Positions 10,548 through 22,960 are shown, counted from the stretch's first letter. The stretch: DNA of 64,000 bases from Aquatica leii (GCA_035610365.1 CM069436.1:39129117-39193116), one strand, 5' to 3'. Numbers and translations: made by a program. Notes: generated from the letters alone by a model not told the origin.

Positions 10548-12882
10548 GAGGGGTTAAGATGACAAACTTAAGGTTTGCGGTCCAATTAAAACTATTTTGT
10601 TACCAAGAAATGTTTTTTTTATGACAGGGCATATAATATTTAAGCCGGTAATTTTTTTTTTTTTTTTAAATGTGATTATCGTCAACTTAACCGCTTTTAC
10701 TGACATGATGACGATCGTATGTGGGTAAGTTGACGAATATGGAAAAAAAAGTAATGAAACGATACATTTAAACGTTTTAAAGATTTGTTTTTAAGAAACT
10801 GACAACAACTCAAAGCAAGAAAAGTCAAAAATATTATAAAGCGCCAAGGGCAAACAAAAATATTTCAATTTATGACTTAATTTTAATCACGACACAAATC
10901 GCACACGCACAATTTGACTTTTACTTCTTTCACATTAAGTCTAGTGCATTCTGCGTGTGCCCACTAGATGCATTTATTACAACGAAACCAAAACTCATTG
11001 TGTTTACTCTCATCTTTAAAAAGTATGCAGAATCTGTCATCTTTTTCAACCTTTGTACTCATGTTATCATTACTGCCTATCACAGACACATCTACGGAAC
11101 TTTTAGCTTAATCAGATGACTCAAATAATTAACGTTTTAAACTTCTGCTATTATTCTGTTCATTTCTTTTACTATTTTATTTAAACTGATTTGATGCTGG
11201 TTTTTCTTTTTTTTTTTCTTCGACGGGCCTTTCCTTTGTTTTTCTTTCTTTTTTTAAGTATTTTATTGTGATTTTGTTCTAAAGCATCTTTAAAAGGCGT
11301 ACTAGAAATTATCAGTGATGGCAGCTTTTTTCTGCAGCGTCTATTCTGCGTGTTTGCTTTAGGCAAAGGTGGTAATTCCAGCTCGATTATCTGACTCTGG
11401 CATTCTTTATAAGAAGTTTCTAATTTTTTTTTCAATATTAGCTGCTTTTATCTGCTCTTTGTTGCGAGTTACTGACTTTGGCACACGCTGATAACCAGAT
11501 GTGGAAGACATAAGTTTAGGCTTGCTGTAGAATTTAAAAGACTTAGTTCTGATGGCAATCCCTTGATTTAATAATTTTCTTCAATCCACTTTGGTTCAGC
11601 TTAAAATTGTCAGAATCAAACGGTTCTATACCAGTTGCCTAAAACCCGCCTACTGTATTCGGAAACGTTGCTATTTTTAAATAGGTCTTTCCAAACATTG
11701 AGGCAATGTCATTCAGTGCAATGGCTTTTCTAGGATTGTTTGTCAAAAACGGAAAATCCCAAGAGAGTAATAACATTTTCCCTGCACAATGTAACATGGC
11801 TTGCATGGTTATCCATTATTAACAAAACCCTGTTGTTTTTGCTAGGGCGAGCATATTAGATAAAATGTTCTAGGTACCTTAAAAAATTTTCAGATGTCAT
11901 CCATCCAGTTGCATGTCTAACACCTGTAAATCTAGCAAATGTGTTGTTCAGGTAGGCTGGTTGCATTCTAACTCTTGGAAATATCAAAAAAGGAGTGATA
12001 AATGTTCCACTTGCACTTATTGCGCACACAGCAGTCACATTAGTCTCTGATTTTGTAGAAGATATTTTGATAACTCTTCGCTTGTGGTTCGGAGTAATTA
12101 TCCTGAGATTTTTTTGTGGCAACTGTTGATACACCGGTTTTATCTACGTGGTTGGGTTGGAAATTATAGTTTGTATATATCGTTTTCTTTGAGTTCCTTA
12201 AGAGCGTTGAAAAAATTGGAAACATTTTGGCAATTAAATCCAATGTCTAACTACGAAGGTAGATTCTGGCTTTCGTAGGGAAAAGTTGAATTTCAGGATA
12301 CTCAACAAAGTGTCGTCCGGCTTTCTGCTTCGTTGTGTTAAGTCTGTGTGAAATGTGATGATTTTCCGCAAAATTAAAAACTACCGTGCTGAATTGCTCT
12401 TTGGTTAGTCTTCTTTGGTTAGTCTAAATGCCTGTTTATCAATAGCGATAATGTACTCTCGTAGTTGTTCTAATTCCACATCAGAAAACGTGATATTGAA
12501 TCGTCCAGCATTGCAAAGAAATTTCTGAAAATAATGACTAAGCATTGTTTTTAACAATACATGATTTTACGAGATATTTTAACCGTACTTTCTCAAGATA
12601 CCGCTTCAAATATTTTCGAAAAGTTGGTTCCGGGAGATTATATGCTTTTGTCATAAAATTTATGCTTTTATTGTTTTTTTATGTTTTGTCTAATCTCATT
12701 TATGGAATTTCGCATATCCAATTTACTCCATGACTGTCGTTCCGTTTTGCACTTGTACACTCTTCCCATATTTTATGATCTGAAATTGTGTTTAAATGGT
12801 TTGTTACCCAACAACAACAACATCATATTATATGGGAGTGGGTCATCTTAGTTGTTTTGTTTTTTGTCACCTTAGCTCCACC
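10548..12882 (-). mobile_element. pogo/Tigger-type DNA transposon
   Basis: A pogo-like transposase relic lies on the minus strand between candidate terminal inverted repeats: left 10548-10566 (GAGGGGTTAAGATGACAAA) and right about 12863-12882, whose reverse complement reads GTGGAGCTAAGGTGACAAA. They match at most positions. A further 'gtcatctta' block lies just inside the right end. The expected TA target duplication is not visible at these boundaries, so the exact ends are uncertain. Confidence 0.65.
11181..12780 (-). pseudogene. pogo/Tigger-type DDE transposase, decayed
   Basis: The N-terminus (about 12780-12550) holds a psq-type helix-turn-helix, seen as 'SWSKLDMRNSINEIRQN' and 'AYNLPEPTFRKYLKR'. 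Next come a CENP-B-like segment ('DVELEQLREYIIAIDKQAF'), then 'HVDKTGVSTV' (usually VDETG) and 'TNVTAVCAISASGTFITPF' of the DDE core (12134-11856), 'GWMTSENFLRYLEHFI', a degraded 'LLIMDNHASH' block, and the 'ATGIEPF' block typical of pogo and jerky proteins near 11610. The end (11435-11181) is basic, with 'SSTPFKDALE'. Several stops and frameshifts break it. It would have cut and pasted the element by binding the terminal repeats. Confidence 0.8.
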
Positions 12883-12894
12883 ACAGTCAAAATG

Positions 12895-14045
12895 CATCAC
12901 GGCTACCTGCTGCTGAGAGTACTTTCTTACTATATGAAATTTATGGCGACAAACTGACAGAAGGTTTTCGTTCTAATATTTTAGGCAAATTACTAAATGA
13001 TGAGAGAACTGAAACATGTAGCAGAGATGATCTTATTTACGATTTGGAACATTTCTTTATGAAAAATATAGCGGCACTCAAACAAAACTAATTAGGCAAT
13101 CTATGGGAGCTTGGGAGATTAATAATAGAGCTCGCTAAGAAAAATGCCCATGTACACAAGTTAGTTGACGCTCTTACTTCTGAACGTTTTGATGCTGTTG
13201 TCTCGGCGACAAAGTCTCTTTGTGTAACATCTAACAAAATAGCTAAAAAAACTAAATTTAAAATTCCGTCTTTAGCGTTGAAAATTTGGTATTCTATTAG
13301 AAAGTGCATTGGGATTGAAAGAGGTTTATGTTTGCAAAAACGCGACCTAACAAAAAATGAAATATTATTGAGTTTTTTGTCCATTTGGGATTTTGAGTGG
13401 ACCGTTAGAATTTCATCTAATGCATTAGCTACTTTGCAATTAAGAAAGGCCACGATTGCATTAAGAAATGAAGTTCTAAAGCACACTTGGGGTCGCCAGA
13501 TACAATAACAAGTACAAAGTTACAAAAGTACTTAACTATCGTTAGCCAAGTCTTCAATCTTAAAGAAAACGAGTGTGATTGTTTGATGCGACATACAGTT
13601 GAGCTAACCAAAGTTAGCGGGTTGCTTCTGGCAGTAGACCAAGGGAAAGCACATACATTTGCTGGAAAATCTTTGGAGGATATCGAACTTAAAAGTGAGT
13701 TAAAAATGTTTAGATATTATGTATTTAATTAAGAAAACATATTATGTAACACATACAGTACAAGATGGTTTTAAATTAGGAAAGGACATTCAGAACGAAA
13801 AATCAATGGATTGACTATCCAAATTTATTTTTACAGATTTACCACCCATAGAAGAAGATCATTCTAATCAAAATGATGACGAAGATGATTATGGAAAAAC
13901 TCCATGAGACAGTGCTGAAGTTTCAGGTCGTAGCACTACAAACGATGAGAAAGAATTAACATCTGTACCATTGATTAAAAAAAAATCTAGTGCGCAAATT
14001 TATTATCCTCATTTTAAAAATTCTCTTTACAAAGTAGTTACCTAA
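12895..14045 (+). pseudogene. Tyrosine-recombinase-like (Crypton-type) transposon protein relic
   Basis: Pieces in order: 'ERFDAVVSATKSLCVTSN' (about 13180), 'IPSLALKIWYSIRKCIGIE' (13265-13320), 'RISSNALATLQLRK' (about 13410), then after a frame break 'LGSPDTITSTKLQKYLTIVS' (13484-13545), 'LKENECDCLMRH', 'TVELTKVSGLLLAVDQGKA' and 'FAGKSLEDIE'. From memory, relatives have a segment with the catalytic His and Tyr between the 'RH' and 'VELTKVS' blocks; here these are directly joined, so the nucleophile region seems deleted. A GTGAGT donor (about 13696) and TTTTTACAG acceptor (about 13837) would splice to an acidic C-terminal exon ('LPPIEEDHSNQNDDEDDYG'). It is broken by stops. Confidence 0.6.
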
Positions 14046-15004
14046 GAAGAATAAAAAATAATTTTTAAACCGAATGGTTTGGCCAAAAATAAAATTATCT
14101 GTTTGTTCATGATATTATCTCTACGTGGTGTTAAACAATTGCAAAATCATAGCTTAGAGAATTATATCTTCTTTGTTTCTTTCTTAAAAAACAATAAACC
14201 CAAACGGACGAAAAGAAAAGCGGCTTTTTTTTAAATTAATTAATAATTTTTACAATCACGGTTCATGATCACAACTATTAATTTAAGCTCTACGAAACTT
14301 TCGTCACACATACACCAACCCGAACATATGCCATCCTTAACATAGTACACAACAAATACATTTCTTGTAGCACCCTAAACACATTTTTAGATAAATCCAT
14401 TTGATGTGGCAACGAGTGCCACATGTTTGTTTAAAGCTTGTAATATTATCTCCAGAAATACGGTGAGTAAAAGAGCGGTGTGTAACGATGTACCCACAAT
14501 AACTCTCGAACCATAAGTCCTAATAACTAGAAATTTGGTGTAGAGCTGCCTTTTTATATTCTTTTTGCTTTTTCAAAAAATTGGTTTGATAAAGAAACCG
14601 GAAGTGAGTTTATCCGCCATTTTTAACAGTTTTTCTTATATAATTTTGTACGTATGTAAATTATTCGACTTATTTTTAGAGTTTCTTACAGAAATAATTT
14701 TTGATAACAAACTATTCAAAAAAAATTTTAACATTAACAGTTTATCAGATATTTAATTTGTAATTTAAAATCAATTCACAAATATAATATAGTTTCTAAT
14801 CCTGCCCGCGACGATATATTTTACTGATTTACTAAAAGGGTAAGTAATATCGAGGCGCTCAAATATGCTAGAAAATCAATACAAACGTGTACATATAACT
14901 TCAAAATGATTTTATGACAACATAACCTTAAAAAAAATATGTAGATAGTTCTTCATCATTCCTAATGGGAAAGTCGTGTGGTGACCATAACAGTTTTTTT
15001 AATT
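14046..15004. other. No gene seen
   Basis: AT-rich DNA with only chance-length frames between the tyrosine-recombinase relic and the end of the minus-strand Gypsy element. Confidence 0.5.
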
Positions 15005-15009
15005 AGATT

Positions 15010-17480
15010 TTTTTATATTTGCACATAGCGTTCTATAAATCCATTGGATTGTGAATATTGTGGTGTCAATGTTATATGCGTTATTTGCCACTGTTGTAAA
15101 AAAGTTTGAAAATTTACGTTGATAAATTGAGGTCCACTGTTAGATAAAAGCAAATCCGGTTTACCATGTATTGCAAAAATACTTTTCATGTTGTCAATCA
15201 CATGTTGTATTGTTTTTTTTAAATTTACTACTTCAAAATATTTAGAAAAATATCCACTACAAGTAAATATTGGTCTCCCTTGTAATTAAATAAGTCTGTT
15301 GCTACTATTTGCCATGGCGGTTGTAGTGTTTCTTTATTCATATGCTCTTCTTTTTGTTGACAATTTTGGTTTGTTAGACATGTTTCACAATTCTTGATAA
15401 CATCTGTAATTTCTTTGTTCAGAAATAGCCAAAAGAATAGTTCTTGAACTTTATTTATTGTTTTCTGGATTTCCATATGGTTATAACAAAGTATTACAAT
15501 TATTTCACGTCTCAGCAGTTTAGGAATTGCTAACTAATCTCGTTTAAATATTACTGGGGTTATTTCAGTAAGGCTATGTCTAAATTTCCAGTACGGTTTT
15601 ACTATGTCTCGCACTTGATTTTTTGAGTAAGGCCATCCATCTTTTGTCATATTTAACAATTCTTAAAGCTTTTCCGATATTCGTGTTTCTTATTGTAATA
15701 GGTTGAATTTTTCAAGGCTAATATTGATGTAGTTAATTAAATTGCCTTGCGCTTCAACATCAGTTTCATTCAAGTTAAAGTCTTGGGCGTCGTAACTTGC
15801 TCTTGATAAAACGTCTGCAAAGTAAAGTTGCTTTCCAGGTTTATATTTTACCATACAGTCAAAAGGTTGCTGATAATTAATATTTGTAGTCTATATTATA
15901 CTTCATTTATTGGCTTCTTAAACATTATTTCTAATGGTTTATGATCAGATTCGATTAAAAATTTTTTTCCGTACAAATACTGAAAAAATCGTTGGCATCC
16001 AAATAGTATTGCTAAGGTTTCTTTTTCGAATTGTGAATAAAATTGTTGTGTTGGAGTCAGCGATTAAGAGGCATTTGCTATTGGTCTTTGATTGTATAAA
16101 TACAGCTCCTGGTCCCTTTTTAGAACTATCTACTATAATACAGGACTTCTGCATAATAATTATTTTAGAGTATTAAATTCCTCTTGGTGTTTGGGCAACT
16201 ACTCTTATATTACATCTTTCTTTGTTAATTGTCTCATATGATATGTTGGTATAAATTTTGCAACGTAAGTTGCCATTCCTATTACTCGGGAAACTTCTTT
16301 TGGTTTTGTGGGGTTGGGATTTCTTTAATAATTTCTATTTTTTGTGGGTATAGTTTAATATCTTGGTCAGTTAAAATGTGTTCTACGTATTTTATTTCTG
16401 ATAATTTAAATTTTTTTTGTTGAATTTTACACCATTTACTTTTGCTAATTTTAAAACATGTTTCAGTATTTCATTATGTTCTTGTGATGTCTTTGCAAAA
16501 ATAATTATATCATCTATGTATATTTTAACTTCCTCATCTCCATAAAATATTTCCATAAAGCATATATAAAAAATTTCAAGTCCAATTGATATTCTAAAAG
16601 AAGACGTAAGAAGCGATATCTTCCATAGGGTGTTGCATATGTTGTTAGTGTAGACGCTTAGTCGGTAAGTTTAATTTGCCAAAATCCTTAATTAGCATCA
16701 AGAATGGTAAAAAATTTTGAATGTTTTACATTGTATCTTTATTCCTCAAATGTTGGTAATGTGTAATGTTCACGCATCAAGGATTTATTTAAATATTTTG
16801 GATCTCAGCAAACTCGTATCTTTTCAGAGTTCGGTTTTTTACTATTACAATTGGATGTACGAAATCCGTTGCTTCCTTAATGGGAAATATTACTTCACCT
16901 TTTTCCATTTTTTGTAATTCCATTTTTAATGGTTTTAATACTTTGAAAGCTATTTTTTACAATAGAATTATTTTGGGTTGGTAATTAAGTTTTAACTTAA
17001 ATTCTATAGGACTTGTTGCAATATTTCCTAATCCTCTATACAAATTGCTATTATTATTCATATTTATTAACATTGTGTTATGATTTTGATCGCTATTCAA
17101 TTCATCAATTTTGTTCTCTTTTTTACATAATAAATTTAAATATTAAATACCTTCTATCCCTAGACAGAAGTAACTTTTCTGTCTGTTTCTATTACAAGAA
17201 ATTTTAGGTGGTAAATTATATTATTATAAGTTACAGATAGAAAGCATGAACCGATTACATTTAATTTGTCAACCGCATAGTTTGAAACTGTTACGTTTGA
17301 CTTAGTTAATTCATCTCTTAAGTCCAATTTATTAAATATGTAGAGGAAATTACATTTACATGTGCCCCTGTGTTTAATTTGAAATTGACACTTTTATTGC
17401 GGTCATTTAATAACAAAATTTTATACCAATCATTAGCTTTGATTGTGTTTATCGTTAGACAACCAAGCACATATTCATAT
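15010..17480 (-). pseudogene. Pol of the minus-strand Gypsy element, decayed
   Basis: The protease is seen near 17380 as 'FKLNTGAHVN': the catalytic D of DTGA has changed to N. The reverse transcriptase keeps 'YIDDIIIFAKTS' (about 16525-16490). RNase H has 'VDSSKKGPGAV' (about 16130) and 'ESDHKPLEIMF' (about 15945-15910). The integrase has a Cys pair 'CETCLTNQNC' (about 15390), 'PWQIVATDLF' and 'YLLVVD' (about 15320-15250), and 'NSGPQF' with 'QYSQSNGFIERYVQ' near 15150-15015, where the first D of the usual SDGGPQF is changed. Many frameshifts and stops; clearly dead. Confidence 0.8.
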
Positions 17481-17964
17481 TCATTTATCTATGTAATTCT
17501 CATCAATGTTGTTATCATCTAGCGCATGCATCTTACACACACTAGCAAAATGGTTACGCACAATTTTTTGACTACTGGACAGCTGTTTCTAGTCTGGGCT
17601 GCACCTTCACATCTAAAGCATGATAAATGTCGACCTTGAGCGATTTGAGAACGGTTTACTTGTCCTCGACTGCTTTGTTGGGTAGCTTTGTAAGTAGCAA
17701 ATGTTAGTTTACCTTGGACTTGACGATACTGATTTGACCTGCCTGCTTGCTGTTGTCGCTGCTTGTTGAAATGGTTGCTGTAGTTTCCTATTACAGCTAC
17801 CGTTGATGGTGTGAACTCTGATAACAAACTTTTTATGTGCAAGTTTGCCTGTTCTGAAGCTTTACATATTTCAATTGCTTTGGTTAATGTAAGATCACTA
17901 GTTTGCAACAGTGTATCTTTTATGCGTTTATTTCTGATACCACAGACAACTCTATCTCTAACTA

Positions 17965-19254
17965 CCCAGTAAACACGGATTGAAACTGTTACAGTCACAA
18001 AATTAAAACAATTGTTTCATTACGTTGTTTCGTGTTAGTTCCATTTTTATATCATTTACATGTAACTGACAGTCAATAAATTGAAAGAGTTCCGATTTTT
18101 CACAATCAGTTTTAAACCCTTTCAGTACTTGCAATTTTTTTCCCGTAATCAGCAACCGTCTAAAAACTGATTTATTAAAACCGATAATTTTTTGAATAAC
18201 TAGAATTGTTTGAAGATCGATTTAATAAGATTGAATTATTTTCAAAACAGTGGAATCGTTCTTGTAAAAACGAGTACTTTGTGATTAGTCAGCATTAGTC
18301 GTTGCTATACTTTTGATTACTGTCGTCAACCCTTGCGCTGCAAATTGATATCTTTTCACTTGTTCGGTTGCAGTTTGATAAGTGATGCTGTGTGTACAAT
18401 TACGAAATGGAACAATAAACGGTAAGTCGAAATATTTTATTATAATCCATAAATGTAATCAATATTATCATTTCTGTTCTTTATGTATCATGTTTTAATT
18501 TGTATTAAAAAAATGTAAATTAACACACATGGTTGCGTTAAAGTAGATTATTGCATAAATCTGATGATACTTTAGGATTTATAATTACAGTTCAATTCTT
18601 CAAGTTTTTTATACGATTATGTACAGCTAAAGGTATTCACAGTGTTTTTATAACTTTCTTATGATTGCTAAATTGATATTTATATTAAGTTTGTGTTGTT
18701 TTTTATTTAAAAAATGTAATTAATTTTGTGTAACTCTATGATTATGTATGTATATAAATGAAATATTTATTTCTATGTTACAGATGCGATTAAAAGTTGC
18801 TACCTTTTGATGAAAAAAACTGATGCATATTTCGAGACTTCCGTCAAAAGACCACATCAAAGAAAGTTGCAATATGTAAAAAAATCAATGTGATATTGTA
18901 TTTAAAAATATTTATTGTGCAATAAAATTTTAAACGTGGATTCGAAAATGTATTATTATATTATTGAAATAATTGTTTTAGTTCATTATTGAAACAAGAA
19001 AATCATATATTTATTGTTCATTTAGTATCCGTTCAAGAACGAAGCTTTTAAAACGTAAACCGAATCCAACATTTATTTTGCAACAGATTTGTATTTAAAA
19101 TACCGAAACTATACTGATTCAAATAAGTGAAACAGCGATGGACTTATAGCTATTTTATTGCAGTTAGGTTTCTTTTATGTTTGAAACAAGAGTGAATCAT
19201 ACATTTTTTGTTTTGAAACTGTTACTAAACAATATCAATTTTGTGTTTACTGGG
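17965..19254. mobile_element. 1.29-kb non-autonomous DNA element with TA target duplication
   Basis: The ends are perfect 12-bp inverted repeats: CCCAGTAAACAC at 17965-17976 and its complement at 19243-19254, with TA on both sides (17963-17964 and 19255-19256). The gag frame of the host element is in phase on both sides when the insert and one TA are discounted. 'TGAAACTGTTAC' occurs near both ends in the same orientation. No transposase frame is present. TA duplication points to the Tc1/mariner-pogo group or another TA-targeting family; the exact family is not recognised. Confidence 0.85.
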
Positions 19255-19528
19255 TAATTCTTCTTTCGGAATTCCAAATTCACAGTTAGTTGCTAATCTT
19301 TGTAGTTCACTTAAGAAGTTGTCAACATTTTTGTTTTCTAATTTTATACGAGTGTTGAATTTGTGACGTTCAATACTTTTGTTAACCTTAGATAAGAAAT
19401 ATTCATCCAATTTTGTTATAATTTTTTCGGGATTCTTCTGGTCGGCACCAGTTAATTCTAATGTTTACAAAACATCAAATGTCTCTTTCTCTTTAGTTGT
19501 ACACCCTGTAGCAAACGTACAGATTCAT

Positions 19529-19680
19529 TACTAAGATATAAATGTCTTCCGGGTTACACGATCATGTTCTGAAAGTGGGCAAAAGGTTGGCAACTTCGGT
19601 TACAACATCAATGACACGGTCTAAACCCGGAAGACATTCTTATCTTAGTATAGATTCCGGCCGTGGAAGCCTTCGCTATT
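19529..19680. mobile_element. 152-bp hairpin insertion with 14-bp target duplication
   Basis: ACGTACAGATTCAT occurs at 19515-19528 and again at 19681-19694, flanking the insert exactly. Inside, 19529-19555 and 19624-19650 form a 27-bp inverted repeat with about two mismatches, followed by a 30-bp tail ('ATTCCGGCCGTGGAAGCC'). The long target duplication suggests LINE-type target-primed insertion of a SINE-like or truncated LINE unit rather than cut-and-paste. It disrupts the start of a Gypsy gag. Confidence 0.8.
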
Positions 19681-20023
19681 ACGTACAGATTCATGGATTC
19701 TTTGAATTTCTTCCAATTGATATCCAGCTCATCTGACATTAACATTAGTTTAGGCTTTTGAGATTGTCCATTTTGTCTTGTAGTTTACTACAACACGTGT
19801 TTTAGTTTTTTTAACTTACTAATATTAATGTTTATAATTTTAGTAGCAAACTCTTGCACTTTTTTTTATACTGACTGCGCCATGTCCCGCATGTATTGCG
19901 TAATTATATAATCTACGGATTATATGGGAATAAGTAGCTTAGGTATCAATGTAAAATAACAGCAACGTACACGTTAAGATTCGTTTTTACTATATGTCGT
20001 CCATTGCCTTTTTTCCACTGCCC

Positions 20024-20667
20024 CAGGGTCACCAAGCTGCAATGGATTGTTTTGAATCCGGTTAGTTACGCTCCTATTCTAGATGGCGCTGGCATTGGAC
20101 AGTTTAACGATATTATTTTCGTTTTTTTGCGTCATATCTGTTACTTTGGCATCTATGGTTCACTGTCTTGAGCCAATGAACATCGTTTGTTTTATCTTCA
20201 ACTTATTTATAACTTATCAGTAACTTATTTATAGACGATTTAGACGCCATTTGAGTTTCGTTGTTTTATTTCCAATGTTATAAAAAGTTAATAATTTTAT
20301 ATTAATTTTCATTATATTTGATTCTTTGTTTAGTATTAGTGTTTTATTTCGGTAGTGTGAAATGTATATTACGTAAAAAACAAAGTTGAAAAACTTGTTT
20401 GTTTATTTTTTGCATCGATAATGGTTCACTTATGCTCGATTGCACTGCATTTTTTAAGTTATACTTTGTGCTAATACTTGATTACTGTGAAACATTCGTT
20501 ATAAAAATACGGGACAATCGAGCATTAATACAATATATAATATGACAATATACAATAAATTCAATTTCAAAATTTCCCGCTGCGCTTTTAACCGAGTTTA
20601 GTTACGCTCCTAAACTAGATGGCATTAATAAGGCTTCAAACGTTAACATTGCAGCTTGGCAACCCTG
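20024..20667. mobile_element. hAT-type MITE, 644 bp
   Basis: The left end CAGGGTCACCAAGCTGCAAT (20024-20043) pairs with the right end, whose reverse complement is CAGGGTTGCCAAGCTGCAAT (20667-20648): 18 of 20 match. A perfect 8-bp target duplication CACTGCCC flanks it (20016-20023 and 20668-20675). CAGGG ends with 8-bp duplications are the hAT signature. The interior has no transposase frame but has a direct repeat ('TTAGTTACGCTCCT...CTAGATGGC') at about 20064-20090 and 20599-20625. Confidence 0.9.
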
Positions 20668-20675
20668 CACTGCCC

Positions 20676-22960
20676 ATTGGCTGTGTCTCACATACCTACA
20701 TGACAAGAAGTACATTGCCTTTGGAATTGTTTAGTGTAGCTTTAAGGAACTCTAAGATTAGAATAGCAATGTTTTCTAAAACATACAGTGTGTTATTAAA
20801 GAATTATTATGTGTTGTTTAGTTTTATGTATGAAGTTGTAAAAACAAGAATATAATATTTACTAAATTTTGCAAACTGCACAGCTGTTTAGCATGTGCCA
20901 GAAGCATCAATATTAAAATTATGTAATACGTTTAAAAGCACATACCAAAGTGGATCAAGCAGTATTGAAAGTATACATTGATTATATGTTTTAAGATGCT
21001 TTCTTATATCTCTTTTTCACTTAGAAAAAAGCAATTACATAAAGAAGTTCGTGTTCTTGAATATTAACTATAAACAGATACTGTTGAGACAACTCACGAT
21101 TAGAATTTGTTTTCAGAGAACAAATCTATGTATAAATTGTACGAGTTCGAGTTGAGATTTATAAATAGCATTATAAGTAATTTATGTCTGTTGCGATTGG
21201 GCGTTCTCCTTTTGACATTCTGGAGATTTATGTTAACAGAGTGATGGGAGGTGCGCATTGTTCAACATTCGTATCAGCTCGATTCTTACCAACCGAGAAA
21301 TATTATTTATGCCTTATATATCGATAAATTATTATTGCAGAATATTCTAAAAGGCGCGATATCTTACTTTGTACAAAAAAGTAGTTCTTTATTACGAAAC
21401 GATCATTATGCTTCTCGACAATCTTATATTTGAGGAACCTTACATATGTTTGTTTGAGTTCAGTACTTTAAACTCTAAAAAGAGAGATTCATCTACGTAG
21501 ATTTAAAATAATTTTTATCATAACACTGAATAACTACTTACACATCAATACGTAAGAAATACGTATTATGTAATTGTTACTTGTACGCATATCTAAAGAA
21601 TCAATGTTTTACAAAACGTTAAATATCAAGAAAAGTTATTGCACAATGTTAATTGCTATAAGTAATTGATTTAATTATCATTTATGACTTTTTAAATATA
21701 GTAAACTAAAAACATTTACATTTAAATGTCAATGGTAGATTAATACTTATATATGATTTATTTCAATAACCAGGTGTATCGTTTTGCATTTATTTTATAT
21801 ATTCGGCGCTTTCCATTTAAATTTGTGTATGTATACGTGTCACATTTACAAGCAGAGATCATAAATGTAGGTACGTGATAAAGAGAATGCCTACAGCTTG
21901 AGGTCTAATTGTAATTGATTAATTGCTCAGAAACTGAATTGTATTTTATTTATTATCAAAATCCGTTTCATAGTTAATTAGTTAAATAGGTATTTTAATT
22001 AAGTGGTCATGGGAATTAACTGTCACCTAAATACTTTATTTAATTTTTAATAACCCATTTTAAAATACAATACAAATACAACTAAAATTTATTTTTTAAT
22101 ATTATTTAATATTGTAAATAACCGTAGATTTCTTTTATTAAAAATTAAAAAACATATTTTAAATTCGATTATAAAATTAATAAGAGATTAAACATAATTT
22201 TTAATCTATTCTGAAGCTAAATAGGTACTGTTACAAATTAGGAATATATTTTAATTGGTATAATCCTTGTTTATATACATTATAGTTAGACAATGACTGC
22301 GCTAAAAATGGAAACATTAATTTGGATGTAAAACTCTAGTAGTTTTGGAGGCAAACGCAAAATTGACATATCTGGTGCTGTCTTTAGTAATATTACAGAT
22401 ATCTAAGTTACGGATAAGTTTATTCTCTTACAGTAATCTATAAAGATACAGTTTCAGACATTTGGAAAAAACACTTTCTTTTTAAATACATGTAAAACAA
22501 CCTTGAAAGAAAATTATATCTATGCACGATAACACTTATATTATCAAATCCTCTAATAGAAGACAATTTTATAATTGAATGTACAGTTTCTAATATGTTT
22601 ATATTTGTTTATAGTATTGGAGCGATCAAAACTATAAAATAAACTACCAAATTTACAAAATGTTTACTCAAATTTGATATAAATTAGATTAAAGTTAACT
22701 AGTTAATGAATACATATTAGTGTAGAGTAAAATTTTTTTTTCAAAATTGAAATCGCTTGTAGTGTCAAACGGCGTGTCTTAAGGTAACTACTTAGAGATT
22801 TAAATTTGAAACATTTTCAATATGATCTTGAGGTTCCCCTTGGCCTTTCTTTATCAAAGTATTAACTAGAATAGCAACGTCTCGGCTGAAGTCACTCGCA
22901 TATTTCAGTGTCTGTTTAGTTCACTTTCGCGGTTGTCAGAACGTTTTTTGTAATATAAAA
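20676..22960. other. No gene seen
   Basis: AT-rich DNA with short frames only. The last 170 bp could be 5' flank of the transposase-like relic that starts at 22961. No clear terminal repeat was found. Confidence 0.5.

Larger units (their letters stand above)
15005..19745 (-). mobile_element. Decayed Ty3/Gypsy element (K02A2.6-like), minus strand
   Basis: Reading the minus strand from 19745, the order is gag, protease, reverse transcriptase, RNase H and integrase, as in Ty3/Gypsy. Neither LTR was found, and the integrase stops after its core near 15013, so the 3' end of the element is missing. Gag is split by two later insertions (17965-19254 and 19529-19680). The integrase resembles that of the younger Gypsy element at 50.7-57.2 kb, suggesting the same broad family. 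Confidence 0.8.
17519..19745 (-). pseudogene. Gag of the minus-strand Gypsy element, interrupted twice
   Basis: The start reads 'MSDELDINWKKFKESMNLY' (19740-19695), then a 152-bp insertion, then frames including 'EKIITKLDEYF' and 'LSELQRLATNCEFGIPKEEL' up to 19257, then a 1.29-kb insertion, then 'RDRVVCGIRNKRIKDTLLQ' (about 17950) and a CCHC-like knuckle beginning 'CFRCEGAAQ' near 17620. Both insertions are flanked by target duplications. The reading frame matches on either side of the larger one when the insert and one TA are discounted. Gag would form the particle that packages the element RNA. It has further frame breaks. Confidence 0.8.
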
